From Sphingobacterium sp. UBA7855 (GTDB taxonomy: Bacteria > Bacteroidota > Bacteroidia > Sphingobacteriales > Sphingobacteriaceae), in the NCBI GenBank assembly GCA_002500745.1, contig DLST01000015.1, forward strand, positions 59,090 to 123,089: DNA of 64,000 bases. The letters run 5' to 3'. Below, in pieces: positions 47,205 through 56,542 of the stretch. Position 1 is the first letter of the stretch; every line of letters begins with the position of its first letter. The position numbers were made by a program, and so were the translations under genes. The notes beneath the pieces are model-generated. The model was not told where the DNA came from. It searched no databases and was given only the letters and a program-made list of their open reading frames with translations.

Positions 47205-48245
47205 TCAATTGTTCTTTATCCACACCTCCTTTTCTACTTGTGTTATCCTATAGTTTCTCAGCGCATATATCGTACTTAAAGAAGTCAGTATATCAACATC
47301 CAGATTGATCCTGCCAGAATAGACCGTTGCATTTTCCAGCACGGATGGGTCAGCATGAATCTGCACATTATAAATGCGTTCCAATTTTTTGATCAGATCT
47401 TTCGTAGACAGACGGTCCAGTACAAGCTGTTTTTTAGTCCATAAGATTTCATTCCCTTCCGCTTTATTATCCACGATGACTTTCTGCCGTTGCAGATCAT
47501 AAGTAATCAATTGACCTGGCACCATGGTGATGTCTTTGAAATGCGGACTGCTCAGTTCGACCTTGCCCGTAATCAATTCAATAGCCATTTTTTTATCCTC
47601 TTCATACGACGATAGATTAAAGCTGGTGCCCAATACTTTTACAGACGCGTTTTTTGTTCTAACAATAAAAGTTGTACCCGTATGAGCGACATCAAAATAC
47701 CCTTCGCCATTGAGGTATACTTCGCGGGGTTTGCCCAGCATATCCGGATTGTAGGTCAGGTATGAACCTGCATTGAGCCATACCTTGGAATGGTCTGGCA
47801 ATGTAAACTCCTGTCTTTTTCCGTAGGGAACAAATAGGGTATGGTATTGAGGTGTAGCAGCTTTAGGCTCAGGCCCCATCAAATCGAGTATGTCAGATGA
47901 ACCCTTTACGTTCAAAAATGAAATCGCATGGCTTTCGGTATGCAGATCAACAGCAATAAGCTGGAGGCTATCTTGGTGTGTATTCAACGTTTGGCTGATG
48001 GATGCTATCCTTTCGATATCAAGCTTCGGCTCCATTGCTGCATCCCTTGGAAAGAACAGCTTGAAGCAGACTAACAGGCAGGCCACAGCTGCGAGCGGTC
48101 CAACATAGAAAAGCAACCTACGCGTACGTTTTTTGGCTGTACTGCGGACAATCCGCTCAAAGAGCTTTGCCTTATCTTCTTTCGACAGGCCCTGCTCTGG
48201 CGTGAGGTTGAATATGTGCTTAAATTTTTCTTTCTTGGTTTTCAC
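47205..48245 (-). CDS. FecR-family anti-sigma factor
   Basis: A 346-residue inner-membrane protein with a GTG start (an in-frame stop lies two codons upstream and no ATG fits). A short cytoplasmic part (1-43) that would hold the sigma factor, one membrane helix (about 44-65), then the periplasmic FecR domain (about 135-235, with FTLPDHSKVWLNAGSYLTY and REVYLNGEGYFDVAH) and a C-terminal DUF4974 domain (about 265-340) expected to contact the STN domain of SusC. It lies 33 bases after the sigma gene and belongs to the same operon. Confidence 0.95.
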   Translation of the reverse strand: MKTKKEKFKHIFNLTPEQGLSKEDKAKLFERIVRSTAKKRTRRLLFYVGPLAAVACLLVCFKLFFPRDAAMEPKLDIERIASISQTLNTHQDSLQLIAVDLHTESHAISFLNVKGSSDILDLMGPEPKAATPQYHTLFVPYGKRQEFTLPDHSKVWLNAGSYLTYNPDMLGKPREVYLNGEGYFDVAHTGTTFIVRTKNASVKVLGTSFNLSSYEEDKKMAIELITGKVELSSPHFKDITMVPGQLITYDLQRQKVIVDNKAEGNEILWTKKQLVLDRLSTKDLIKKLERIYNVQIHADPSVLENATVYSGRINLDVDILTSLSTIYALRNYRITQVEKEVWIKNN

Positions 48246-48278
48246 AAACTATGCTTTTATACCTATAGAGCATAATTT

Positions 48279-48845
48279 TCAAAAACATAGACTAAAATCT
48301 ATTAAAAAAAAATAAAAAATAGTAAAAAGTTCAACGGGCTTCAATTCCACTTTTAATTGCTTGATTGCCCGAAAGGTCAATGTCCTGCAGGTCTCCACAT
48401 TTACCCCCATCATCTGCGCAATCTCGTCGTAGGAAAAATCGAGGTAATAGCGCAAAAAAAGTACTTCCCGCTGCCGCTTCGGCAATGCATCTACCTTTTC
48501 TTTGATTACTTTCACGACACCGGCTTCCACCTCATCGTTGATGAGATCAAGTTCGTGGCTATTCGTCCAATACATGTCTTCCGAAAGCGAGTCGACAGCC
48601 ACAGTCTTCACCTTCAACCGCAGCAGCTTCCGCCGCAAAGCAGCGAAAAGATAATATTTCACCTGAACGTCCTTCGCTATTTTTGGATTATCAAATAAGT
48701 GCACAAAAAGGTCGTGGATACAATCCAACACGGTATCCTTATCATAATGATACTGCTTACCATAGCTGTACAAATCGTCGATATAAGTATCGTAGATTTC
48801 CTCAAATGAACTTCGATTACCCTGTATAAATCCAATCCAAGACAT
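48279..48845 (-). CDS. ECF-type RNA polymerase sigma factor (FecI-like)
   Basis: A 188-residue sigma factor with region 2 at about 10-80 (FEEIYDTYIDDLYSYGKQY ... VLDCIHDLFVHLF) and region 4 at about 118-172 (LPKRQREVLFLRYYLDFSY, then IAQMMGVNVETCRTLTFRA). The hydrophobic C-terminal tail (TIFYFFLIDF) is common in Bacteroidota ECF factors of this type. It heads the operon sigma-FecR-SusC(STN)-SusD-EEP-EEP, which it should activate when released by FecR. Confidence 0.94.
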   Translation of the reverse strand: MSWIGFIQGNRSSFEEIYDTYIDDLYSYGKQYHYDKDTVLDCIHDLFVHLFDNPKIAKDVQVKYYLFAALRRKLLRLKVKTVAVDSLSEDMYWTNSHELDLINDEVEAGVVKVIKEKVDALPKRQREVLFLRYYLDFSYDEIAQMMGVNVETCRTLTFRAIKQLKVELKPVELFTIFYFFLIDFSLCF

Positions 48846-49072
48846 AAAAGCTGGTAATAATTTTTCGCTAATTTCCTCTTTTTAATATTAATCTTACATG
48901 AAATAATGGTTATGTTATCACTTAGGTCTATTTCATCAAGACAAGAGCTGGAAACCCTCATGGCAAGTATAACAAATTTAAAATCAATAATCAAACTAAA
49001 AATAAGCCCTGCCGAGTGTCTGTTTCCTATACAGATTTAAGCCCTTACTTTTTTAATACCCCACCAAAAAAA

Positions 49073-49100
49073 TTGTTTATGCATTTTTTTTCGTACCTTA
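49073..49100 (+). promoter_or_regulatory. Possible promoter of the XRE regulator gene
   Basis: TTG at 49073-49075 and TACCTTA at 49094-49100, spaced by 18 bases, approximate the Bacteroidota -33/-7 pair (last G of the -7 box missing). The start point would lie a few bases before the ATG at 49120. Confidence 0.3.
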
Positions 49101-49119
49101 ACCCATTACAAATCTTCAA

Positions 49120-49461
49120 ATGAAAACACTAGGCAAAAAGATCAGATTACTCAGGCAACAAAAAGGTTGGACGCAACAAGATGTAGCAAAGAAATTGGAC
49201 GTTTCAATTCCTGCATTTTCAAAAATGGAAACAGGGATTACAGATCTTAACCTCTCTCGGTTAAATCAAATCGCCAAGTTATTTAATTTGACATTGTTGC
49301 AGCTGGTATCCAATTCAGATACAGACGACGTTAAAGATTACACCAACGAAATAAGCATCCTGAACAAACAGCTACAACAAAAGGACGATCAAATTATCCA
49401 GCTCCGCAAAAAAATCATTGAGCTCTACGAGCAAATAGAAAAAGATAATCCAAGGCTATAA
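49120..49461 (+). CDS. Small XRE-family helix-turn-helix regulator with coiled-coil tail
   Basis: A 113-residue protein. The XRE/Cro-CI helix-turn-helix occupies about 5-62 (GKKIRLLRQQKGWTQQDVAKK ends its first helices, split here as IRLLRQQKGWTQQDVA; then VSIPAFSKMETG). The C-terminal part (about 72-110) is a heptad-patterned coiled coil rich in Gln, Lys and Glu that probably dimerises. It is a single gene between two oppositely oriented sigma-factor operons. Targets unknown. Confidence 0.9.
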   Translation: MKTLGKKIRLLRQQKGWTQQDVAKKLDVSIPAFSKMETGITDLNLSRLNQIAKLFNLTLLQLVSNSDTDDVKDYTNEISILNKQLQQKDDQIIQLRKKIIELYEQIEKDNPRL

Positions 49462-49496
49462 GCTCAGCCTATCCAAATTTACTGCATAGCATACTG

Positions 49497-49538
49497 TCGG
49501 CTGAAAACTATTGCCCGCAATAGGAAGTATTCAGCCGA
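49497..49538. other. Nested two-arm hairpin between XRE gene and sigma factor gene
   Basis: An outer pair TCGGCTGAA / TTCAGCCGA (9 bp) encloses an inner pair CTATTG / CAATAG with a 4-base loop. No T-run follows. It lies 36 bases after the XRE stop and directly in front of the TAAATTTG box of the sigma gene, occupying the place of its -33 element. It could terminate the XRE transcript or act as a protein-binding site. Confidence 0.65.
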
Positions 49539-49545
49539 AAAGTTG

Positions 49546-49553
49546 TAAATTTG
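49546..49553 (+). promoter_or_regulatory. -7 element of the sigma/FecR/SusCD/metalloprotease operon
   Basis: TAAATTTG is an exact TAnnTTTG match, predicting transcription start near 49560 and a leader of about 47 bases before the ATG at 49607. No TTTG lies about 20 bases upstream; the nested hairpin is there instead. Confidence 0.45.
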
Positions 49554-49606
49554 ACAGCTGGTTACAGATTCAATCCGCATAGAATCTGACTGTTGAAAAG
49601 TTTACT

Positions 49607-50191
49607 ATGGATATTACTGCAGAAAATAAGCTATTGATATCGCTTTCCCATGGCGACGAACAAGCTTTTTTTGCCTTATATGATCAGTATAGCCATGCCC
49701 TATTTTCCACTATTTTTCGAATGGTCAAAGATCGGCAGGTAAGTGAAGAGATCGTGCAGGATGTATTCCTCAAAGTCTGGCAAAAAAGATCGACCATTGA
49801 CCCCACGCGAAGTTTTAAATCCTGGATTTTTACAATCGCTAAAAATGATGTGATCTCCTGGTATAGAAAATTAGCGAAAGAAGCCGCAATGCAGGAAAAT
49901 TTATACCAGCATTTCGAGCAGCTCTACCTGATGGAAAAAGAAGTTGATATCGAAGAAAAACAGTCCGCATTATTAGAAAAAGCGCTCAACACCCTAAGTG
50001 AGCGTAGAAGAGAAATATTTGTGCTGTGCAAAATAGAGCAGAAAAGCTACGAAGAGGTTGCTAAGCAATTGCATATTTCTGTATCCACCGTGAGTAATGC
50101 CATGGTCAAATCCAACCAACATATCCGCCAATTTGTGCAAGACCATTATGACGAGATTTTAGCAATTCTTGTCACATTCTATTTTTTTTAA
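49607..50191 (+). CDS. ECF-type RNA polymerase sigma factor (FecI-like)
   Basis: A 194-residue sigma factor. Region 2 spans about 15-82 (FFALYDQYSHALFSTIFRM, EIVQDVFLKVWQKR, FKSWIFTIAKNDVISWYRK) and region 4 about 125-178 (LSERRREIFVLCKIEQKSY, QLHISVSTVSNAM). It has the usual hydrophobic tail (ILVTFYFF). First gene of a six-gene plus-strand operon; FecR follows after 56 bases. It is not closely similar to the sigma factor at 48279-48845, so the two circuits are separate. Confidence 0.94.
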   Translation: MDITAENKLLISLSHGDEQAFFALYDQYSHALFSTIFRMVKDRQVSEEIVQDVFLKVWQKRSTIDPTRSFKSWIFTIAKNDVISWYRKLAKEAAMQENLYQHFEQLYLMEKEVDIEEKQSALLEKALNTLSERRREIFVLCKIEQKSYEEVAKQLHISVSTVSNAMVKSNQHIRQFVQDHYDEILAILVTFYFF

Positions 50192-50247
50192 AAAAAACAC
50201 CACAACGATAGTGTTTTTGCTAATAAGTTGCGTATTAACTTATAGAT

Positions 50248-51411
50248 ATGGCAAAAAAAATAGAAAATATTTACAAGAACTATTTAGATGGAAGTATCAA
50301 TCGTGTCGACCTCGATAGACTGCTCCACTATTTTGAACATGCCAGCGACGAAGAGCTCGAACAGCTCACTTCTTTGTCCTCGATCGATATTGACCAACAT
50401 CAAATCGATCAACCTTTTGCGCCCCATATTGCCCGTATCAAAGAAAGATTAGAAGATAGGCTAAACCAATCAGATGGATTAAACCAACCGAACAAACAAC
50501 CGCTTCGTTTAAGCTACAAACAGCAGTGGTGGGCAGCCGCTTCCATTCTCCTGGTCGCCGGATTGGCCACCTGGTTTTACCTCGCACAGCGCGTGGCACC
50601 TTCCGATATTGCGGCACCATCAGCACCCACCTTATATGTGAAAGATAAGTCTGGCAAAGAAATCGCCATTTTACCAAAAACAGATTCGGCATGGCAGATC
50701 GGCGAAATTGCATTTTCCCGCATCGACAGTCAAACGGTAAAAGTCACCGCAACGGGAAAAACCCCAAGTCTGCAAACCATCTACACCCCCAATTCCGACT
50801 TTAGGATTATTCTGGAAGATGGAACCAAGATTACGATGAATGCGGCATCTACCCTCACCTTTCAGGTTCCTTTTGATGCTGCCAAAAGAGAAGTTTCCCT
50901 AGAAGGAGAAGGGTATTTCGATGTAGCTCACCAAGCACAAAGACCATTTACCGTTCATGCCGGAGCCGCAAACGTCGAAGTGCTGGGCACCGTTTTCAAC
51001 GTACGAAATTATGCGAGCGACGGACAGGTCACCACATCCCTGCTGTCCGGACGGATCGCTCTGAGCAAATCCGGAACCGCTCAGCGCATTGTGCTGCATC
51101 CGGGCGAAACAGCCATCACCGACCACAATGGAATACATCAGGAGCAGGTAGCGCTAAAGCAAGCTACCGCTTGGACCGCAGGCTACTTTGACTACCGCGA
51201 TCAGTCGCTCCGTGTCATCCTAGCTGATTTGTCCAGATGGTATGGTGTCGAAGTCGATACCCTCCCGCTACCTAACGACCGGTCGATTTATATGAAAGTC
51301 CGAAAAAATATACCATTACAGGAAATGCTAAGTCTCTTAAATGAAGCAAGCGGCCTCCATTTCCAATTGAACAATAAAAAAATCAGCTTAAAAAATACGT
51401 CTAAAAACTAA
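50248..51411 (+). CDS. FecR-family anti-sigma factor
   Basis: A 387-residue protein: cytoplasmic N-terminal part (1-90), membrane helix (about 95-113), periplasmic FecR domain (about 175-275, FRIILEDGTKITMNAASTL and REVSLEGEGYFDVAH) and a C-terminal DUF4974 domain (about 310-380). It should hold the upstream sigma factor until the STN domain of the SusC encoded 66 bases downstream reports ligand. Confidence 0.95.
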   Translation: MAKKIENIYKNYLDGSINRVDLDRLLHYFEHASDEELEQLTSLSSIDIDQHQIDQPFAPHIARIKERLEDRLNQSDGLNQPNKQPLRLSYKQQWWAAASILLVAGLATWFYLAQRVAPSDIAAPSAPTLYVKDKSGKEIAILPKTDSAWQIGEIAFSRIDSQTVKVTATGKTPSLQTIYTPNSDFRIILEDGTKITMNAASTLTFQVPFDAAKREVSLEGEGYFDVAHQAQRPFTVHAGAANVEVLGTVFNVRNYASDGQVTTSLLSGRIALSKSGTAQRIVLHPGETAITDHNGIHQEQVALKQATAWTAGYFDYRDQSLRVILADLSRWYGVEVDTLPLPNDRSIYMKVRKNIPLQEMLSLLNEASGLHFQLNNKKISLKNTSKN

Positions 51412-51477
51412 CGCGTAACAATTCACTTTTAACAATACATATTTAACAACTAAATACTACATTAACCTACATCTACC

Positions 51478-54400
51478 ATGTCCTACCTAACCCCAAAGCG
51501 ACCGGTATTTTTGCGGAAATACTTGAGTGTGGTCGCTGGAATTGCTTTGATGAGCATGATTGATCCTTACGAACTACAAGCTCAACAGGTTCAGTTAAAT
51601 TTTAAAAATGCCGATGTCAAAGAAGTGATCACAAGCCTATCGGATCGCTACGGCTACGAATTTGTTTTCGATGGGAATCTGTTAAAATCGGCCCGCCCGA
51701 TCAGTGTCAACCTCAAACGCTCGAGCGTTGCGGACGCATTGTCCATTTTGTTTAAGGATCAGCCCTTCAGTTACCGTCTGGAAAACAAGCGCATCATCCT
51801 TTATCGGAAAGTGGCATCCACCAATAGTCAGCCCGTGCGCGGAAAGGTTATTGATAGCCTGGGCAATACCATCCCCGGCGTTTCAATCCACAACCTACAG
51901 GACAATAGCCAGACGATGAGTTCCGGAGATGGCGATTTTGAATTGAGTGTTGCCAACCCTGCAGACATCCAATTGTCTTTCAGCCACGTCTCTTTTCAAG
52001 AAAAAGTGATGCGATTCAGTCCAGATCAAATTGCGCGGCCGGTACGGGTCATGCTGAGCGCAAAAGAGTCTATGCTCAACGAAATTATGATTACAGGATA
52101 TCAGCGCATCAGCAAAGAGCGTAGCCCTGGAGCATATACCACAGTCACCAATGATCAGTTAAACAAACAGATCAACGTCGACTTAGTTTCTGCGCTCGAA
52201 GGCCAGGTAGCTGGACTGACCTATATCAAAAACCCTACGCGCTCCGCTGCAGACAGTCCCGTACTTCGCGGAATCGGCACCTATTCCAATCAGGTCACCA
52301 CCAATCCACTTATCGTCGTGGACGACTTACCCACCGAGCTTACCCTGAGCGACATCAACCCCTATGACGTCGAGTCCGTTACCGTACTGAAAGACGCAAC
52401 AGCAGCATCCATCTATGGCGCCCGGGCAGCCAATGGCGTTATTGTCGTTACCACTAAAAGAGGAAAAGGCCAAGGAGTTTCCGTCAACTTCAATGTCGAT
52501 CAGTTCATCACGCAAAAACCGGATATCGCCAAGATGCATTACGCCAGCACATCCGATCTGATCGACTATGAAATCGATGTCTACAACAAAGAAAGATCGC
52601 GCTATGCGAATACCGAGTCTTTGTTCAATTACTACGGAAGGTTGGGTAGTGGAAGTCTAAAATATTATTCACCGTTATACGATCTATTCCGAAAAGAATC
52701 TACCGGGGCCATTAGCACGCAAGAACGCGATGCGACGATCAATACCTGGCGCAACAACGATTATATTAAAGAGTTTACAGACAACGTCTGGCAGAATGAA
52801 TCACGCCAACGGTATAACGCCAGCATCTCACAGAATTCGTCCAAAAGCAACACCTTTGTTTCGTTCAACTACGATAAAGGAAAGGGGCTAGTGCAGCACG
52901 AGAAGAATGAGAAATTCAACCTGTATTTGAAATCCAGCTTCAACGTCACCAAATGGTTAAATGCGACAGTCGGACTGAACGGCACCTACGGTGTCAATAA
53001 AGAAACCGAAGGCGATTACAATAATGTATTTTTACAGCCTCGCTATACACGCATCAAAGATGAAAATGGCAACCTCGTGTATGCACCTTACGTTGACCTT
53101 TCAAGTTCCGTCGGACCCGGATCGGCCATTAACGGCGAGACAGCAGAACAGATTGCCGCAAACCCAAATCTAAAAAGTACCGCCTTTAATGTGCTTGAAG
53201 CCTTGGGCGAAGGCATCGAGAGCAGAAAGAATTTAAATCTTCGCGCATTTACAGCGTTGCGGGCCACCATTTACAAAGGACTCTCTTTTCAAACACAGTT
53301 TTCCTATGAACTGGGGCAAACTTCCCGTGAAAGCTTCTACGACGAAGACAGCTACATGATGCGTGTCGCATCAAATGCAATGGTCAGCTACAATGCAGCG
53401 ACAGGCGTATACACCAAGAACCTGCCAGCAGGAGGCCGTTACTATCAATTCGAATCCAAACGGTACAACTATACGTTCCGCAATCAATTTAACTATGACA
53501 ACACCTTTGGCCAATATGGCCAGCATCAGCTAACCGCCCTCGCCGGCTTCGAGATGCGTCAGTCGCATACACCGCGTCCTATCCAACAATTGCTTGTGGG
53601 CTACAATCCCGTAACCTTGACATCGACCACCATCGACTGGGCCACATTAAGTAAAACAGGGGTAACGAGTTATATCTATGGAGGCAATGTCCGCTTAGGT
53701 GACTTGAATGGCGGTGCGCAAAAAGAAACTTTGCACCGATTCACTTCGCTATATGCCAATGCCGGCTATACCTATAACAACAGATACAACCTAACCGGAA
53801 GTATCCGTGTTGATCAGGCCGATCTTTTTGGCGTAGACCCCAAGTTTAAATACCGCCCGTTATGGTCTGTCGGAGCAGGATGGAATGTCAGCAACGAAGA
53901 CTTTATGAAAAACAGCGAATGGTTAAACTCGCTCAAGCTGCGCGCCACGTACGGTATTACCGGCAATGTGGATCAAGAAAGTTCCAGCTATGGTACCGCC
54001 ACCTGGAAATCCGATAAGCTTTTCCCCTACCTGCAGTATCTCGAGCAAAAATCGTTGCCCAATCCCATGCTGCGCTGGGAGAAAACAGCAACCACCAACT
54101 TCGGTGTAGATATTTCAATGTTAGACAACCGCCTGTCCGCCACTATCGATGCCTATAATCGCTACAGCTCCGATTTGCTGATCAGCGCAGTACTCGACCC
54201 AACCGTCGGAGCCAATTCACGCGTTATCAACAATGGGGCCTTACGCAACAGAGGAATCGAGTTTAACATCAATGGCGTGTGGCTCAAAAAGAAAGATCTG
54301 ACAGCAAGCACCCAACTGGTATTCTCCTTCAACAAAAATAAGGTCGAGAAAGTGAATGGATTGACCGCTACCGCGCAGTCCTATGTTGGCTCGCCTAGCA

Positions 54401-55086
54401 ATTACTTTTTTGAAGGCAGCAGCTACAATTCCATCATGGCCTATCGCTACGCCGGCATGGTGAATGGTTACCCCTACTTTCTGGATCAAAACGGCGAATC
54501 CAATGTGGTTTTTGATGATAATGGCACCCCTACAAAGATCAACGGTATCAATTCACCCGATGCATTGGTCAACTTAGGGACACTGTTTCCAAAATATACA
54601 GGATCCATCAATCAGCGTCTGCGCTATAAAGCATTTGATCTTTCGGCCATGTTTGTCTTCTCCGGTGGACATAAATTGCGCAAAGATGCCATCGACTTCG
54701 CAAGCGATAAACTGACTAACGCAGGTCTGGTGAACCGCTGGGCAGCAGGAGCCACCAACGATTATCCCCGATTGATGGTCGATTATCCAGACAACCTACG
54801 GACTGGCGCGAGCACCTTATCAAATCTATGGCGCTATAGCGATCAGCAGATTGTTGCGGCAGATTATGTGAAACTGCGAAACATCGCGGTCGGTTATCAA
54901 CTGCCAAAACAATTGGCCCATAAAGCCGGCATGCAAAACGTCAGGTTAACGGCGCAGGTCAATAATTTATGGACATGGAGCGCCGCCGGCAATGATATCG
55001 ATCCAGAATCCTATTCACTCAATAGTGGTACACGCACTTTGCCCCTGGCCAAATCATTCCTGATGGGACTTTCAATCACTTTTTAA
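51478..55086 (+). CDS. SusC-family transporter with STN signalling domain
   Basis: A 1202-residue transporter, larger than the others here. Signal peptide to about residue 35 (LQAQ), STN domain 36-110 (VQLNFKNADVKEVITSLSDR), carboxypeptidase-regulatory-like domain about 119-195, then a variant Ton box (LNEIMITGYQ instead of DEVVVVGYG), plug (about 205-335, VLKDATAASIYGARAANG) and barrel ending KSFLMGLSITF. The STN domain couples it to the FecR and sigma factor upstream. Given the metalloprotease two genes downstream, the imported ligand may be a peptide, as with RagA of Porphyromonas, rather than a glycan; that is inference. Confidence 0.96.
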   Translation: MSYLTPKRPVFLRKYLSVVAGIALMSMIDPYELQAQQVQLNFKNADVKEVITSLSDRYGYEFVFDGNLLKSARPISVNLKRSSVADALSILFKDQPFSYRLENKRIILYRKVASTNSQPVRGKVIDSLGNTIPGVSIHNLQDNSQTMSSGDGDFELSVANPADIQLSFSHVSFQEKVMRFSPDQIARPVRVMLSAKESMLNEIMITGYQRISKERSPGAYTTVTNDQLNKQINVDLVSALEGQVAGLTYIKNPTRSAADSPVLRGIGTYSNQVTTNPLIVVDDLPTELTLSDINPYDVESVTVLKDATAASIYGARAANGVIVVTTKRGKGQGVSVNFNVDQFITQKPDIAKMHYASTSDLIDYEIDVYNKERSRYANTESLFNYYGRLGSGSLKYYSPLYDLFRKESTGAISTQERDATINTWRNNDYIKEFTDNVWQNESRQRYNASISQNSSKSNTFVSFNYDKGKGLVQHEKNEKFNLYLKSSFNVTKWLNATVGLNGTYGVNKETEGDYNNVFLQPRYTRIKDENGNLVYAPYVDLSSSVGPGSAINGETAEQIAANPNLKSTAFNVLEALGEGIESRKNLNLRAFTALRATIYKGLSFQTQFSYELGQTSRESFYDEDSYMMRVASNAMVSYNAATGVYTKNLPAGGRYYQFESKRYNYTFRNQFNYDNTFGQYGQHQLTALAGFEMRQSHTPRPIQQLLVGYNPVTLTSTTIDWATLSKTGVTSYIYGGNVRLGDLNGGAQKETLHRFTSLYANAGYTYNNRYNLTGSIRVDQADLFGVDPKFKYRPLWSVGAGWNVSNEDFMKNSEWLNSLKLRATYGITGNVDQESSSYGTATWKSDKLFPYLQYLEQKSLPNPMLRWEKTATTNFGVDISMLDNRLSATIDAYNRYSSDLLISAVLDPTVGANSRVINNGALRNRGIEFNINGVWLKKKDLTASTQLVFSFNKNKVEKVNGLTATAQSYVGSPSNYFFEGSSYNSIMAYRYAGMVNGYPYFLDQNGESNVVFDDNGTPTKINGINSPDALVNLGTLFPKYTGSINQRLRYKAFDLSAMFVFSGGHKLRKDAIDFASDKLTNAGLVNRWAAGATNDYPRLMVDYPDNLRTGASTLSNLWRYSDQQIVAADYVKLRNIAVGYQLPKQLAHKAGMQNVRLTAQVNNLWTWSAAGNDIDPESYSLNSGTRTLPLAKSFLMGLSITF

Positions 55087-55098
55087 CCCAAATCTACG

Positions 55099-56523
55099 AT
55101 GACTTTAAAAACTATAATGGCGGCATGTGCGACTCTAGTAGTCTTTTCCGCCTGCGATAAATACCTCGACATTACACCAAAAGGCTCCCAATTGGTGCGT
55201 ACCACACAAGACTATTACGACTTGGTGGCCTACCCCAATAGAGGCTACCCCGTCAATAATTTTCAGTACCTGGTCGATGACCAATACCTCAAAGAATCCA
55301 ATGTTATCGGTTTGACGCCCAACATCAATACCATCAACTTTTTGTTTCAGGAAAAGGAAGACAGGGTCAGTCAACTCAACTCATCGAGCTTTTACAACCA
55401 GTGCTACAAATACATTGCACAGTGGAACATGATTATTTCCCTGGTGGATGAAAGCCCGGGCGATAGCCAATTGAAGACCCTGGCTAAAGCCGAGGCCAAG
55501 ATGTTTCGAGCTTTCGATTATTTCCACCTCATCAATGTCTACGCCAAGGCCTATGATGCCAGCACGGCAGCGCAGGACGGTGGTGTCTGCATCATGGATA
55601 AATACGACCTGGAGGCCAAACCAGTCAAGTCGACGGTACAGCAGGTATACGATTTTATTCAAAAAGATATTGACGACGCCATACCCCATCTGCAAGAGAA
55701 ACCCAACAATCCCTATCACCCATCGCTGGCCTTTGCTTATGCATTGAAAGCCAAGGTGCACCTTTTCAAAAGGGAGATTGCCGAAGCACAGGCGGCAGCC
55801 GAAAAAGCCATGCAGCTGAATGGACAGCTCATTGATCTGGTACAATATGAAAAATTGGGCGGACCAAGCAAGACACCGATCATCGCCGAAAATAATCCCG
55901 AAGTATTGAGCTACATGTATATCAATGGCTACACCGAAATGAACTTTGGGTACAGCTACATGTTAAGTCCCGAACTGACGAGCATGTTCGATAAAGAAGA
56001 CAAGCGTTTTAGTTTATTCTACACCAAGACCAATGCCAGCTTTCTGGATATCGGCGCCGGAGCAAGTTACTACAACGTCAAGTATACCGCATTTTTCTTC
56101 CCCACCGTTGGACTAAAAACACCGGAAATTTACCTGATGCTGGCCGAATGTTATGCCCGTCAAGATCAATATGCCAAAGCCATCAGCCTATTGAATAGCC
56201 TACGCAAAACCCGCATTGAAGGCGACAAGGCCATTCTGGCCGTTCCGACGACACGCAAGGAAGCGATGGATCTGGTTATTAACGAGCGCCGCCGCGAGCT
56301 GCCGATCGGATACCACCGTTTCTTTGATCTGAAACGCTTAAATCTCGAAAAAGAATATGCCAAAACACTCGTCCGTGTCTTCCCGATTGTCAATAAGACG
56401 GTCGAGCAAAAGACCTATACACTGGCGCCAAACTCCAGAATGTACATCATTCCGTTTCCATTGGACGCCATGAAGTTAAACCCAAACTTACGGTTAAATA
56501 CAGACGAAGCCGTACCGTTTTAA
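55099..56523 (+). CDS. SusD/RagB-family lipoprotein (short form)
   Basis: A 474-residue lipoprotein (lipobox FSAC, Cys19), mature start DKYLDITPKGSQL. SusD features are kept: KAEAKMFRAFDYFHLINVYA, TPR-like YAKAISLLNSLRKTRIEG, and NERRRELPIGYHRFFDLKR. It is shorter than the other four SusD proteins here, closer in size to peptide-binding RagB, which fits but does not prove peptide cargo. It starts 12 bases after SusC and is followed by the metalloprotease 19 bases on. Confidence 0.94.
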   Translation: MTLKTIMAACATLVVFSACDKYLDITPKGSQLVRTTQDYYDLVAYPNRGYPVNNFQYLVDDQYLKESNVIGLTPNINTINFLFQEKEDRVSQLNSSSFYNQCYKYIAQWNMIISLVDESPGDSQLKTLAKAEAKMFRAFDYFHLINVYAKAYDASTAAQDGGVCIMDKYDLEAKPVKSTVQQVYDFIQKDIDDAIPHLQEKPNNPYHPSLAFAYALKAKVHLFKREIAEAQAAAEKAMQLNGQLIDLVQYEKLGGPSKTPIIAENNPEVLSYMYINGYTEMNFGYSYMLSPELTSMFDKEDKRFSLFYTKTNASFLDIGAGASYYNVKYTAFFFPTVGLKTPEIYLMLAECYARQDQYAKAISLLNSLRKTRIEGDKAILAVPTTRKEAMDLVINERRRELPIGYHRFFDLKRLNLEKEYAKTLVRVFPIVNKTVEQKTYTLAPNSRMYIIPFPLDAMKLNPNLRLNTDEAVPF

Positions 56524-56542
56524 TAGATGCTATAACAAACAC

